Shown here: in pieces, positions 8,043 to 17,044 of the stretch
How the letters are laid out: every line of letters begins with the position of its first letter
Position numbering within the stretch: position 1 is the first letter of the stretch
From: Streptomyces sp. NRRL S-1022
GTDB taxonomy: Bacteria; Actinomycetota; Actinomycetes; Streptomycetales; Streptomycetaceae
Length of the DNA stretch: 64,000 bases
Assembly (NCBI RefSeq): GCF_000720135.1
Contig: NZ_JOIU01000035.1
Location: 7,090-71,089 of the forward strand
Direction: 5' to 3'
Position numbers and translations under genes: made by a program
The notes under the pieces: generated by a model
Database searches by the model: none
Seen by the model: the letters and a program-made list of their open reading frames with translations, nothing else
Told to the model about the DNA's origin: nothing

Positions 8043-8327
8043 GAGAGGAGGGGGGCGGTGGCGCGCCGGGGCGGGGCGAACGGGGGCCGCCTCTGAGCGG
8101 ACGGGACGGACCCCGATCGCCGGACATTCCGGGCGCCGTACGGGGCTGCCGGGCACGGGTGAACCGCGGTCGCCCGACGCGCGCCGCGCACACCCCGGGC
8201 GTACGGCACACACCCCGTGCGCCGGTCGCGCCCCCGGACGACGCGCGGGGCCGGGCCCCGGCCACCGTATCCCGCCGCCGAACGGTGATACTGGGTGGCA
8301 CACCCGCCCCCATCAGCAGATTGGCTC

Positions 8328-9530
8328 ATGTCGAACTCCGCCAGCGACCACGCCACCATCCCTCAGACCCTCTGGGCGGCCCGGGGCCGTCACACCGGTC
8401 CCGCACCCGAGGAGGCCGTCCGCCGCACCCTGCGCCGGCACAAGAACAGCGGGGACATCGACGACTTCGCCGAACCGCCGGCCGAGGACCCGGACCTGCG
8501 GGTCTTCGAGGCCCGCTGGCGGGCCGGGGGCACGGTGGCCGTGCGGGCCCGGCTCACCCTCGTACCGCACCAGGGCCGGCCGCAGGGCCACGAGTGGCGG
8601 CTGGTCGCGGAGGCGGAACGGCCGTGGGACGACGCGTGGCCCTCGCCGGCGACCCTGTTCTGGCCGGAGGGCGGCTCGGACGAGGGCGAGGACGGTGCCT
8701 GGGACCACCACCCCACGGTCCCCGGTCTGCGCCTGCGGCAGGTCAACGCGCTGCCCGACGACGACAAGGAGATGCGGCGCCGGCTGCGGGACGCGGCCCG
8801 CCAGGCGTGGTGCGTGCACGTCGTCGTGCACGAGGCGATGACGCCGGACGAGCGGGGCCGGCTGCCGCTGGCCCGGCTGCTGCCGCCCGGGCTGCGGCAC
8901 CGCGTGGTGGAGCACCGGGCCGCCCCGCAGCAGCTGCGCGCGGTCAACTGGGCGCTGAAGGACCTCGGTGTGGAGGTGCCGCGCGGCGGCGCCGTGCTGC
9001 TGCCGCCGGATCCGGCCCCGGAGGACTACGACGGCCGGGAGCACAGCGTACGCAACGTTTTCCTGGACGGCTCGGAACCGGCCGAACTCATCGCGGCGCT
9101 GCGGCACTTCGCCGCCCTGCCCCGGCCGCTGCCGCAGGGCGCCGAGGAGGCGCTGGCCGACCTGCGGGACAACTGGACCCTGCTGACCCTCCAGGAGGAG
9201 CTGGAGCGCCAGCGGCGGCTGGTCGCCATGTACGCCGAGGCGCTGGAGGCGATGACGAGGTCCCGGGACCTGTACAAGCAGGCCGCCGAGCAGGCACTGG
9301 AGGCCCTGGCCGCCTACCGTGACGTGCCCGTGTCCGCCCTGCCCCAGCAGCGGCCCGCCGCGCGGACCCCGGGGGCGCTGCAGCAGCTGACGCGGACGTT
9401 CGAGAAGCTGAGGCTGACGGCCAGGGGGCGGCCGCAGCCGGAGCCCGCCGCGGACGCCTCGCCGAACGGCACCGCGCGGGAGACGGACGCCGCCGAGGAC
9501 ACCGAGGGCGCCGGCGACCGGTCGTCGTAG
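8328..9530 (+). CDS. Hypothetical protein with C-terminal coiled coil
   Basis: I do not recognise this family. From the ATG at 8328 the protein is 400 residues. Residues ~1-250 look globular, with many Trp and His. Roughly residues 270-335 are strongly helical (LQEELERQRRLVAMYAEALE onwards) and predict a coiled coil. The last ~60 are low-complexity and acidic. No signal peptide or membrane segment is seen. The next gene, a small DUF1232 protein, starts 26 bases later, so they may be cotranscribed. Confidence 0.7.
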   Translation: MSNSASDHATIPQTLWAARGRHTGPAPEEAVRRTLRRHKNSGDIDDFAEPPAEDPDLRVFEARWRAGGTVAVRARLTLVPHQGRPQGHEWRLVAEAERPWDDAWPSPATLFWPEGGSDEGEDGAWDHHPTVPGLRLRQVNALPDDDKEMRRRLRDAARQAWCVHVVVHEAMTPDERGRLPLARLLPPGLRHRVVEHRAAPQQLRAVNWALKDLGVEVPRGGAVLLPPDPAPEDYDGREHSVRNVFLDGSEPAELIAALRHFAALPRPLPQGAEEALADLRDNWTLLTLQEELERQRRLVAMYAEALEAMTRSRDLYKQAAEQALEALAAYRDVPVSALPQQRPAARTPGALQQLTRTFEKLRLTARGRPQPEPAADASPNGTARETDAAEDTEGAGDRSS

Positions 9531-9556
9531 GCGCACGACCAGGACGAGGAGCCGGG

Positions 9557-9844
9557 ATGGACACGACCACGACCCTACTGGTGATCGCCGCCGTCGTGGC
9601 GGCGGCGTTGCTCGCCGTCGCGGTGGGTCTGCTGGTACGGCTGGTGCGGGCGCGGCGGACCCTGCGGCGGGCCGGGCTGCCGACGGGACCGCGGTGGGTG
9701 TTCTGGGGCGCGGTCGCGTATCTGCTGCTGCCCACCGATCTGCTGCCCGACCCCGTCTACCTGGACGACATCGGCGTTCTGCTCCTGGCCCTGCGCAGCC
9801 TGCGCACCGCCGGGCCGCTGCCACGGGAGACGGGCGGGTCCTGA
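9557..9844 (+). CDS. Small YkvA-like (DUF1232) membrane protein
   Basis: The 95-residue protein has one N-terminal transmembrane helix (residues ~7-30) followed by the YkvA/DUF1232 signature: VFWGAVAYLLLPTDLLPDPVYLDDIGVLLLAL, with the conserved Pro-x-Asp-x-Ile/Leu-Pro and Asp-Asp positions. Function of the family is unknown. AGGAG precedes the ATG. Confidence 0.8.
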   Translation: MDTTTTLLVIAAVVAAALLAVAVGLLVRLVRARRTLRRAGLPTGPRWVFWGAVAYLLLPTDLLPDPVYLDDIGVLLLALRSLRTAGPLPRETGGS

Positions 9845-9933
9845 CCGACCGGCCCTGACGTGCGTTCCGCGCGTCCCGTGGCGCATTCTTGCTGTGTCAT
9901 CCACCCGGAGGCGCACGGGACGAGGTAGGGCCG

Positions 9934-12489
9934 ATGGCTGGGAGCGACGAGCAGGCCGTCCGCAGGGGGGCCCGGCTGACCGCGCTGCTGGCCGACGCCT
10001 CGACCGGCGCCCTCACCGCGGGCGGCGGTCGGGTGGCGGGTGTGTACCTGCGCTCCGGCATCCCCGGCCTGCTGCGCCTCGCCGTGCTCGTGGGACTGCC
10101 CGGCCCGCTGTTCAAGCCCTGGTGGCGGCTGCACGTCGACCGTCCGTTCCCGGTCGCCGACGCCTACCGGCTCGGCGTGCAGGTGATCCTCCCGAACGCC
10201 ATCGAGACCATGCGCCGCTATCCGCAGTTCGCGGCCGGGCTGCCCTTCCCGTTCGGGTCCGTGCACGTGCCGGTGCCGGGCGGGACCGAGCCGCTCGGCG
10301 TGCTGACCGTGCTGCACCCGGCGGTGGCGGACAGCGTGGACGAACTCCTCGACCGCGACGTGCTCGCCCGGCTGGCCGACGCCCTGGGCGCCGAGCTGCT
10401 CTGCCTGACCGACGGCAACGCGAACGCGGTGTCCTGGGACGCGGAGCCGCTCTGCCTGCGGCCGCCGCCCGCGAGCCCGCCCGCGCAGGCGGCCGTGGGA
10501 CGGTTCAGCTGGGACCCGGCGACCTCCGCGGTCCACGCCGACGACCGGCTGCACGCCCTCCTCGGGCTGCGCCCCGGCGAGTTCGCGGGGACGGCGGCGG
10601 CGCTCGCGGACGCCGTGGCCCCGCTGGACGCGCACCGGGTCCTGGCCGCGCTGCGCGAAGCCGCCGCCGGGAAACCGCCGGGCGCACTGCTCAGCCTGCG
10701 CGCCCGGGACGGCACACCGCGGCTGATGGACCTGTGGCCGGCCGGCACCGGCGGGGTCGGTCCGGGGGTCGGCGGGATGGTGTTCGACCTCGGAACGTCC
10801 GCCTCCGCGGACGGCGCGGCCGACCTGCTGCCGCAGGGTGTGTTCTGCCTGGACCGGCTGGGGCTGATCGTGTACGTCAACCCGGCCGCGGCCCGGCTGG
10901 CGGGCCGGCCGCGGGAGGCGCTGCTCGGGCGGCCGCTGTGGGAGGCGCTGCCCTGGCTGACCGGTCCGCCCTACGACGACCACCTGCGCGGTGCGCTGCT
11001 CTCTCCCGAGCCGGTGCACTTCCACGCCCGGCGGCCGGCCGGGGGCCGGGAGGAACCCGCCGAGGGCGACTGGCTCGCCGTGTCGGTGCACCCCGGCCCC
11101 GACCTGCTGACCTGCACACTCGTCCCGGCCATCCGCATGGACACCACCCGGGAGGCGGTTCCGGCGCCGCACGTCGTGCGGGACCCGGCGGCCCGCGGTC
11201 ACGCGATGGCGCCGCTGTACCGGCCGATCGCGCTGGCCATCGCGCTGACGGACGCGGTGACCGCCCGGCAGGTGTCGGAGGTGGTGATGCAGGAGCTGCT
11301 GCCCGCGTTCGGCGGCCGGCAGCTGGCGATCTACCTGCTCCAGGACCGCCATCTGTACCTGGCCTGGGAGACCGGGTTCCCGCAGGGCTTCCTCGCCCCG
11401 TTCGAAGGCGTCGGCCTCGATGCCCGCCTGCCCGGGGTGGAGACCCTGACCACCGGCCGGCCGCTGTTCTTCGAGTCCATGGAGCAGATCGCGGCGGCCT
11501 ATCCGGGCATCGCGCTCGACGCGGACGAGGGGGCGCGGGCCTTCCTGCCGCTGATCGCCTCGGGCCGGCCGGTCGGCTCCTGCATCCTCGGCTTCGACTG
11601 CTCGCGCAGCTTCAGCACGGAGGAGCGTACGGTCCTCACCGCGCTCGCCGGGCTGATCGCGCACGCGATGGAGCGGGCCCGCCGGTACGACGACGAGGCG
11701 GCCCTCGCCCGCGGACTGCAGCAGGCGCTGCTGCCGCGGCGGCTGTCGGCACACCCGCGGGTGGAGACCGCGGGCCGCTACCTGCCGGGCACCCAGGGCA
11801 TGGACGTGGGCGGCGACTGGTACGACGTGGTGGAGGCCGGGGACGGGCTCGCCCTGGTCATCGGCGATGTGCAGGGGCACGGGGTGCAGGCGGCGGCCAC
11901 CATGGGCCAGCTGCGCAGCGCGGTCCGCGCGTTCGCACTGGGCGACCGGCCGCCGGACGAGGTGCTGAGCGGCACCAACCACCTGCTGATCGACCTGGAC
12001 CCCGGCCAGTTCGCCAGCTGCTGCTACCTGCGGCTGGACCCCTCGACCGGCCGGGCCCGGATCGCCCGGGCCGGCCATCTCCCGCCGCTGCTGCGGGCCC
12101 CCGACGGCAGCACCCGGCCGCTGGACATACCCGGGGGTGTCGTCCTCGGGGTGGACCCGCACGCCCGGTACCCGGTGACCGGGCTGCTGCTGGAGCCGGA
12201 CGCGATCCTCGCCCTGTACACCGACGGCCTGGTGGAGCGGCCCGGCGCCGACATCGACGAGGGCATCGCGGCGCTGCGCCGGGCGCTCGCCGGGGCCGGC
12301 GCCGCCACCGGCCGGCGCGGCGGGCGGTCCCTGGCCTCGGTCGCCGACCGGCTCACGGCCACCGCCCGGCACGCCACCGACCGCCCCGACGACGTCGCCC
12401 TCCTCCTCGCCGCCCGGCGCGCGGTCCGGGACCCCGGGCCCGACCGCGCCGGCCCGGCGCGCTCCGGTCGCCGAAGGCGGCTCGGGTGA
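9934..12489 (+). CDS. GAF-PAS-PAS-GAF-SpoIIE protein serine phosphatase
   Basis: This 851-residue soluble multidomain protein ends in a PP2C/SpoIIE phosphatase domain (~600-825) with metal-binding motifs VGGDWYDVV, VIGDVQGHG and a late PDDVALLL. Such phosphatases dephosphorylate anti-anti-sigma factors and so release sigma-B-type factors. Ahead of it are a GAF-like region (~10-160), two PAS-like regions (~188-290 and ~297-400) and a second GAF (~427-590). The ATG at 9934 is preferred because GAGGTAGGG lies upstream. The next gene encodes a second such phosphatase 41 bases on. Confidence 0.88.
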   Translation: MAGSDEQAVRRGARLTALLADASTGALTAGGGRVAGVYLRSGIPGLLRLAVLVGLPGPLFKPWWRLHVDRPFPVADAYRLGVQVILPNAIETMRRYPQFAAGLPFPFGSVHVPVPGGTEPLGVLTVLHPAVADSVDELLDRDVLARLADALGAELLCLTDGNANAVSWDAEPLCLRPPPASPPAQAAVGRFSWDPATSAVHADDRLHALLGLRPGEFAGTAAALADAVAPLDAHRVLAALREAAAGKPPGALLSLRARDGTPRLMDLWPAGTGGVGPGVGGMVFDLGTSASADGAADLLPQGVFCLDRLGLIVYVNPAAARLAGRPREALLGRPLWEALPWLTGPPYDDHLRGALLSPEPVHFHARRPAGGREEPAEGDWLAVSVHPGPDLLTCTLVPAIRMDTTREAVPAPHVVRDPAARGHAMAPLYRPIALAIALTDAVTARQVSEVVMQELLPAFGGRQLAIYLLQDRHLYLAWETGFPQGFLAPFEGVGLDARLPGVETLTTGRPLFFESMEQIAAAYPGIALDADEGARAFLPLIASGRPVGSCILGFDCSRSFSTEERTVLTALAGLIAHAMERARRYDDEAALARGLQQALLPRRLSAHPRVETAGRYLPGTQGMDVGGDWYDVVEAGDGLALVIGDVQGHGVQAAATMGQLRSAVRAFALGDRPPDEVLSGTNHLLIDLDPGQFASCCYLRLDPSTGRARIARAGHLPPLLRAPDGSTRPLDIPGGVVLGVDPHARYPVTGLLLEPDAILALYTDGLVERPGADIDEGIAALRRALAGAGAATGRRGGRSLASVADRLTATARHATDRPDDVALLLAARRAVRDPGPDRAGPARSGRRRRLG

Positions 12490-12530
12490 CGGTCTCGCCT
12501 GAAGGCGTCCGGCAGTGTAGACATGGGCAC

Positions 12531-15305
12531 ATGGTGCGTCTGCCCGGCCGGCCCGTGTCCCGGCCGCCCCGTTCTCCCGGGCAGCCGCGCGCACCGCACA
12601 GCCCGCCGCGGCAGGCGCGCGGCAAGGGCGGCAAGGGCGTCAGCCGGCCGGGAGTGCTGCGGTCGGCGGTGACCGGGCGCAGCGTGGCCGGTCAGGTGTT
12701 CCTCCTGCAGGTGGTGATCGTGCTGCTGCTGGTCGTCTCGGCGGTGGTGGCCCAGGTGCTCCAGGTGCGGCACGACAGCGACCGGGAGGCGACGAACCGT
12801 TCCCTCGCCGTGGCCGAGACCTTCGCCAACTCGCCCGGCATGGTCGCCGCGCTGCGCTCGGCGGATCCCTCGGCCGTCCTGCAGCCGCGCGCGGAGGCCG
12901 CCCGCGAGGCGACCGGCGTGGACTTCCTCGTCGTGATGAACACCGAGGGCATCCGCTACACGCACCCCAAGCCCGACCGCATCGGCAAGAAGTTCGTCGG
13001 CACGCTCGCGCCGGCGGTGGCCGGCGGCACGGTCACCGAGCACATCAACGGCACGATCGGCCCGCTGGTGCAGGTCGTGGTGCCGGTGAAGGACCGCGCC
13101 GGCACGGTGGTGGGCCTGGTGTCGGCGGGCATCACCACGGCGCACGTCGGCGGGGCCGCCCACCAGCAGCTGCCCCTGCTGCTCGCGGCGGCGGCCGCCG
13201 CGCTCGCGCTGGCCACCGCGGGCACCGCGCTCGTCAGCAGACGCCTGCTGCGCCAGACGCACGGCCTCGGGCCGTACGAGATGACCCGGATGTACGAGCA
13301 CCACGACGCGGTGCTGCACGCCGTCCGTGAGGGTGTGCTGATCGTCGGCGGCGACGGCCGGCTGCTGCTCGCCAACGACGAGGCGCACCGCCTGCTGAAC
13401 CTGCCGGCGGACGCCGAGCGGCGGCATGTGCTGGAGCTGGGCCTGGACGACGAGACGGCGGGGCTGCTGACCTCGGGCCGGGTCGCCACGGACGAGGTGC
13501 ACCTGGTCAAGGACCGTTTGCTGGCCGTCAACCAGCGGCCCACCGACCTGCGCGGCGGCCCGCCCGGCAGCGTCACCACGCTGCGCGACTCCACCGAGCT
13601 GCGCGCCCTGTCGGGTCGCGCCGAGGTGACCCGGGAACGGCTGAACATGCTGTACGACGCCGGGGTGGGCATCGGCACCAGCCTGGACGTGACCCGGACC
13701 GCGGAGGAGCTGGCCGAACTGGCGGTGCCCAGGTTCGCGGACTTCGCGACGGTGGACCTGTTCGACGCGGTGCTGAACGGGGAGGAGCCGCGGCCGGGGA
13801 CGGCGCTGCGCCGTACGGCCTGCGTGGGCGTACGCAAGGACTCGCCGCTGATGCCGGCCGGCGAGCGTATCCGGTTCGTGGCCACCTCGCCGCAGGCCCG
13901 CGCCCTGACGACAGGGCAGTCCGTCGTGGGAGCGCGGCTGCGCGACGAGCCCGGCTGGCGGGCGCAGCACCTGGAGCGCGCCGACCAGGTGCTGGCGTAC
14001 GGCATCCACTCGCTGATCACCGTGCCGCTGCGGGCGGGCAGTCTGGTGCTGGGCGTGGCGAACTTCTGGCGGGCGGAGAAGCCGCAGCCGTTCGACTCCG
14101 AGGAACTGGCCCTCGCGGAGGAGCTGGTGGCGCGGGCGGCGGTGTCGATCGACAACGCCCGCCGGTACACCCGCGAACACAGCATGGCGGTCACGCTGCA
14201 GCGCAGTCTGCTGCCGCGCACCCTGCCCGAGCAGGGTGCCCTGGAGCTCGCCTACCGCTATCTGCCGGCGCAGTCCGGCGTCGGCGGCGACTGGTTCGAC
14301 GTCCTGCCGCTGTCCGGTGCCCGGGTGGCCCTCGTCGTCGGGGACGTGGTGGGGCACGGGCTGCACGCGGCGGCGACCATGGGCCGGCTGCGCACGGCCG
14401 TGCACAACTTCTCCTCCCTCGACCTGCCCCCGGACGAACTCCTGGGCCTGCTGGACGAGCTGGTGGGCCGGCTCGACCAGGACGAGACCCCGGTGACCGG
14501 CGGGGCGGTGGTGACCGGTGCGACCTGCCTGTACGCGATCTACGACCCGGTGTCCCGGCGGTGCACCGTGGCCCGGGCCGGCCATCCGCCGCCCGCGCTG
14601 GTGCACCCGGACGGCGCGGTGGAGTTCGCGGAGGTGCCCGCGGGCCCGCCGCTGGGCCTGGGCGGGCTGCCGTTCGAGACGGCGGAGCTGGAACTGACGG
14701 AGGGCAGCCGGCTGGTGCTGTACACCGACGGTCTGGTGGAGGACCGGGAGCGGGACATCGACGAGGGGCTCGATCTGCTGCGCGACGCCCTGCTCAGGAC
14801 GCCGGGCGCCTCCCCGGAGGACACCTGCCGTACCGTGCTGGACCGGCTGCCGGCCCGGCCGAGCGACGACGTGGCGCTGATCGTCGCCCGGACCCGGGTG
14901 CTGGGCGGCGACCGGGTCGCGCAGTGGGAGGTGCCGTCCGACCCGGCGGCCGTGTCGGAGGTGCGGGCCTCGGTGACCCGGCGGCTGGCCGACTGGGGGC
15001 TGGAGGAGCTGGCGTTCACGACGGAGCTGATCCTGAGCGAACTGGTCACCAACGCCATCCGCTACGGGCGCGACCCGATCGGGGTCCGGCTGCTGCGTGA
15101 CCGCGCGCTGGTCTGCGAGGTCTCCGACAGCAGCACGACCTCGCCGCACCTGCGGTACGCGGCGAGCACCGACGAGGGCGGCCGGGGCCTGTTCCTGGTC
15201 GCCCAGCTCGCCGAACGCTGGGGCACCCGGTACACCCCGCACGGCAAGGTGATCTGGGCGGAGCAGCCGCTGCCCCGAGATCCGGGGGCACGGGAAATGC
15301 GTTGA
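12531..15305 (+). CDS. Membrane sensor phosphatase: Cache-like sensor, PAS, GAF, SpoIIE, HATPase
   Basis: In this 924-residue protein, residues ~54-78 and ~207-232 are membrane helices framing an extracytoplasmic sensor of CitA/DcuS (Cache) type, with the segment IRYTHPKPDRIGKKF. Then come PAS (~253-360), GAF (~363-545), SpoIIE phosphatase (~560-775, SGVGGDWFDVL and VVGDVVGHG) and a C-terminal GHKL ATPase (~800-913, ELVTNAIRYG and DEGGRGLFLV). Phosphatase and RsbW-like kinase in one chain imply a complete partner-switch module. CitA/DcuS sensors bind small carboxylates; the ligand here is unknown. GTG at 12534 is an alternative start. Confidence 0.9.
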   Translation: MVRLPGRPVSRPPRSPGQPRAPHSPPRQARGKGGKGVSRPGVLRSAVTGRSVAGQVFLLQVVIVLLLVVSAVVAQVLQVRHDSDREATNRSLAVAETFANSPGMVAALRSADPSAVLQPRAEAAREATGVDFLVVMNTEGIRYTHPKPDRIGKKFVGTLAPAVAGGTVTEHINGTIGPLVQVVVPVKDRAGTVVGLVSAGITTAHVGGAAHQQLPLLLAAAAAALALATAGTALVSRRLLRQTHGLGPYEMTRMYEHHDAVLHAVREGVLIVGGDGRLLLANDEAHRLLNLPADAERRHVLELGLDDETAGLLTSGRVATDEVHLVKDRLLAVNQRPTDLRGGPPGSVTTLRDSTELRALSGRAEVTRERLNMLYDAGVGIGTSLDVTRTAEELAELAVPRFADFATVDLFDAVLNGEEPRPGTALRRTACVGVRKDSPLMPAGERIRFVATSPQARALTTGQSVVGARLRDEPGWRAQHLERADQVLAYGIHSLITVPLRAGSLVLGVANFWRAEKPQPFDSEELALAEELVARAAVSIDNARRYTREHSMAVTLQRSLLPRTLPEQGALELAYRYLPAQSGVGGDWFDVLPLSGARVALVVGDVVGHGLHAAATMGRLRTAVHNFSSLDLPPDELLGLLDELVGRLDQDETPVTGGAVVTGATCLYAIYDPVSRRCTVARAGHPPPALVHPDGAVEFAEVPAGPPLGLGGLPFETAELELTEGSRLVLYTDGLVEDRERDIDEGLDLLRDALLRTPGASPEDTCRTVLDRLPARPSDDVALIVARTRVLGGDRVAQWEVPSDPAAVSEVRASVTRRLADWGLEELAFTTELILSELVTNAIRYGRDPIGVRLLRDRALVCEVSDSSTTSPHLRYAASTDEGGRGLFLVAQLAERWGTRYTPHGKVIWAEQPLPRDPGAREMR

Positions 15306-15338
15306 GCCGGGACCGGCCGGCGGGTGATGATCTCCGGC

Positions 15339-16676
15339 ATGTTCTCGCGCAGAAACCGCCGGGCCGGCCGGTCGGACCGGCCCTCCTCCCCCGCTCTCGT
15401 CACCGCCTGGGAAGCCCTGGACGCCGGGGACGTGCCCGGTGCCCTGCGGCAGGTCCGGGCCGCCGGGGAGGACCAGCCGCTCGCCGAGGTGGCCCTGGTG
15501 GTGGGGCGGGCGGCCGGCTCGGCCGGCTTCCCCGACCTCGCCGACGCCTCGGCCGCCCTGGCCGCGGCGCCCGAGGACGCGCGGGCGCTGTACGACTTCG
15601 GGTACGCGTGCGTCGAGCGGGGGGTGCCGGCCCTGGCGGTTCCCGCGCTGCGGGAGGCGCTGCGCCGCAGCGGCGGGGCGCTGCCCGTGCTCCGGGAGCT
15701 GGTGTCGGCGTACGAGGACGAGGGCCGGCACCGCGAGGCGGTGACCGAACTCCTCCGTCACGACGAGCGCCTGGCGGACTGGCCGGACCGCTACCTGCTG
15801 GTCTACAACGCCGTCCTCGCGGGCGACCTGGACCTGGCCCGGAGCCGGCACGCGCTGCTGTCCGACCCGGAGGACCCGCAGTGGCAGCCCGCCCGGGACC
15901 GGCAGAACCGCACCCTCGCCCGGGCCGCCGACGCCGGGCGGGCGGGCCGGCTCGGCCCGTCGGATGTGCGGGGCTGGCAGTACGTGCTGGGCGGCACGGT
16001 GCTCGGCACGCTGTCGCCGTACGGCTTCGACGACGGCATGAACGGTCGCTACGCATGGCTGCAGGACACCCCGGACCAGTGCCTGCGCGGTCTGCTGCGG
16101 CTGCGGGCGCTGCTGGACGGCGCCGGGGTCCGGCCGCGGACGGTGTCGCTGCTGCCCGACCGGGACTCGCGGATCCTCGGGCTCGCCGCGGCGGAGGTAC
16201 TGGGCCTGCCGGCCGAGCCGTTCGCGCCGGGCCGGCCGGACACGGTGGTCGTGGCCTACGACCTGGACGGGCTCGCGGCGCACGACGGCGGACCGGAGCT
16301 GATCGGAGAGCTGTTCGAGCGGGTCCCGGGGCAGGTGCTGCACGCGCACGCGTGCTGCTGGACGGACCCGCCCGCCGTCACCCCGGACAGTGCCGCCCTG
16401 CTGCACCAGTCGGTGGTGGCGCCGTGGAGGGCGCAGCTGCGCCAGTCCGCCGACGGCGGGGTGGAGCAGGGGCCGGCGGACGACCGTCCGGAGGCGGAGG
16501 TGGCCGCCGGCATCACCGGCGCGGGCCTGTCCGACGGCGCCGGGGACGGCACGGGCCCGGCGGACGGCGACGCGGAGTTCGCCGCGTTCGCCACGGCCGT
16601 CGCGGGCACGTGGCTGCGCGGCGACCGGGCGCGTGTGCGGTCCGCCGGGCCCGTTCCGAGTTCCCGGTTCGCCTGA
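15339..16676 (+). CDS. TPR-like repeat protein of unknown function
   Basis: The first ~200 residues are Ala/Leu/Glu-rich helical hairpins resembling tetratricopeptide repeats (ALYDFGYACVERGVPALAVPAL, LPVLRELVSAYEDEGRHREAV). The second half is a separate domain containing RGWQYVLGGTVLGTLSPYGFDDG and an acidic C terminus. I do not recognise the full-length family. ATG at 15324 is an alternative start. It lies 33 bases after the sensor phosphatase, so it may share its transcript. Confidence 0.7.
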   Translation: MFSRRNRRAGRSDRPSSPALVTAWEALDAGDVPGALRQVRAAGEDQPLAEVALVVGRAAGSAGFPDLADASAALAAAPEDARALYDFGYACVERGVPALAVPALREALRRSGGALPVLRELVSAYEDEGRHREAVTELLRHDERLADWPDRYLLVYNAVLAGDLDLARSRHALLSDPEDPQWQPARDRQNRTLARAADAGRAGRLGPSDVRGWQYVLGGTVLGTLSPYGFDDGMNGRYAWLQDTPDQCLRGLLRLRALLDGAGVRPRTVSLLPDRDSRILGLAAAEVLGLPAEPFAPGRPDTVVVAYDLDGLAAHDGGPELIGELFERVPGQVLHAHACCWTDPPAVTPDSAALLHQSVVAPWRAQLRQSADGGVEQGPADDRPEAEVAAGITGAGLSDGAGDGTGPADGDAEFAAFATAVAGTWLRGDRARVRSAGPVPSSRFA

Positions 16677-16685
16677 GCGGGGCGG

Positions 16686-16922
16686 TCAGCCGCCGTCGAG
16701 CCGCGAGCGCAGCAGCCGCTTGCCCATGTCGGCACCCTTGCGGCTGTCGGCCTGGGCCTTGCGGAACAGCTCGGCGACCTCGTTGTCCTTGTCGCGTTCG
16801 GCGTCCTGGATGTACTGCTCCAGACGCAGGGCGTTGCTCAGGCACGCCTCGACGTACCAGATGAGGTTGTAGTCCTTGTCGCGGGTGCCGGTGACGTCGC
16901 CGGTCTCGCTGGTGCTGGTCAT
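16686..16922 (-). CDS. Small charged hypothetical protein
   Basis: The 78-residue product is helical and highly charged (LEQYIQDAERDKDNEVAELF, ADSRKGADMGKRLL). No domain is recognised. A strong AGGAGG ribosome site nine bases upstream of the ATG supports it as a real gene. It converges on the TPR-like gene with only nine bases between stops. Confidence 0.72.
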   Translation of the reverse strand: MTSTSETGDVTGTRDKDYNLIWYVEACLSNALRLEQYIQDAERDKDNEVAELFRKAQADSRKGADMGKRLLRSRLDGG

Positions 16923-17044
16923 CCGGGGCCTCCTCCTTCTGTCGACCCTGTGGCGATTCCGCTTGCGGACCGCCCGGGTACCCGTGCCGCCTGCGGGCAC
17001 ACCGGCCGTTCGGGTCCGCCCCCGCCCGCCGGTCACCGCGCGGT

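Noticed and set aside
9894..15305. A continuous 1803-residue frame spanning both SpoIIE phosphatases
   Set aside because: Its first ~880 codons are Arg/Gly/Pro-rich shadow of the 851-residue phosphatase in another frame. Only the part from 12531 on is a real protein.
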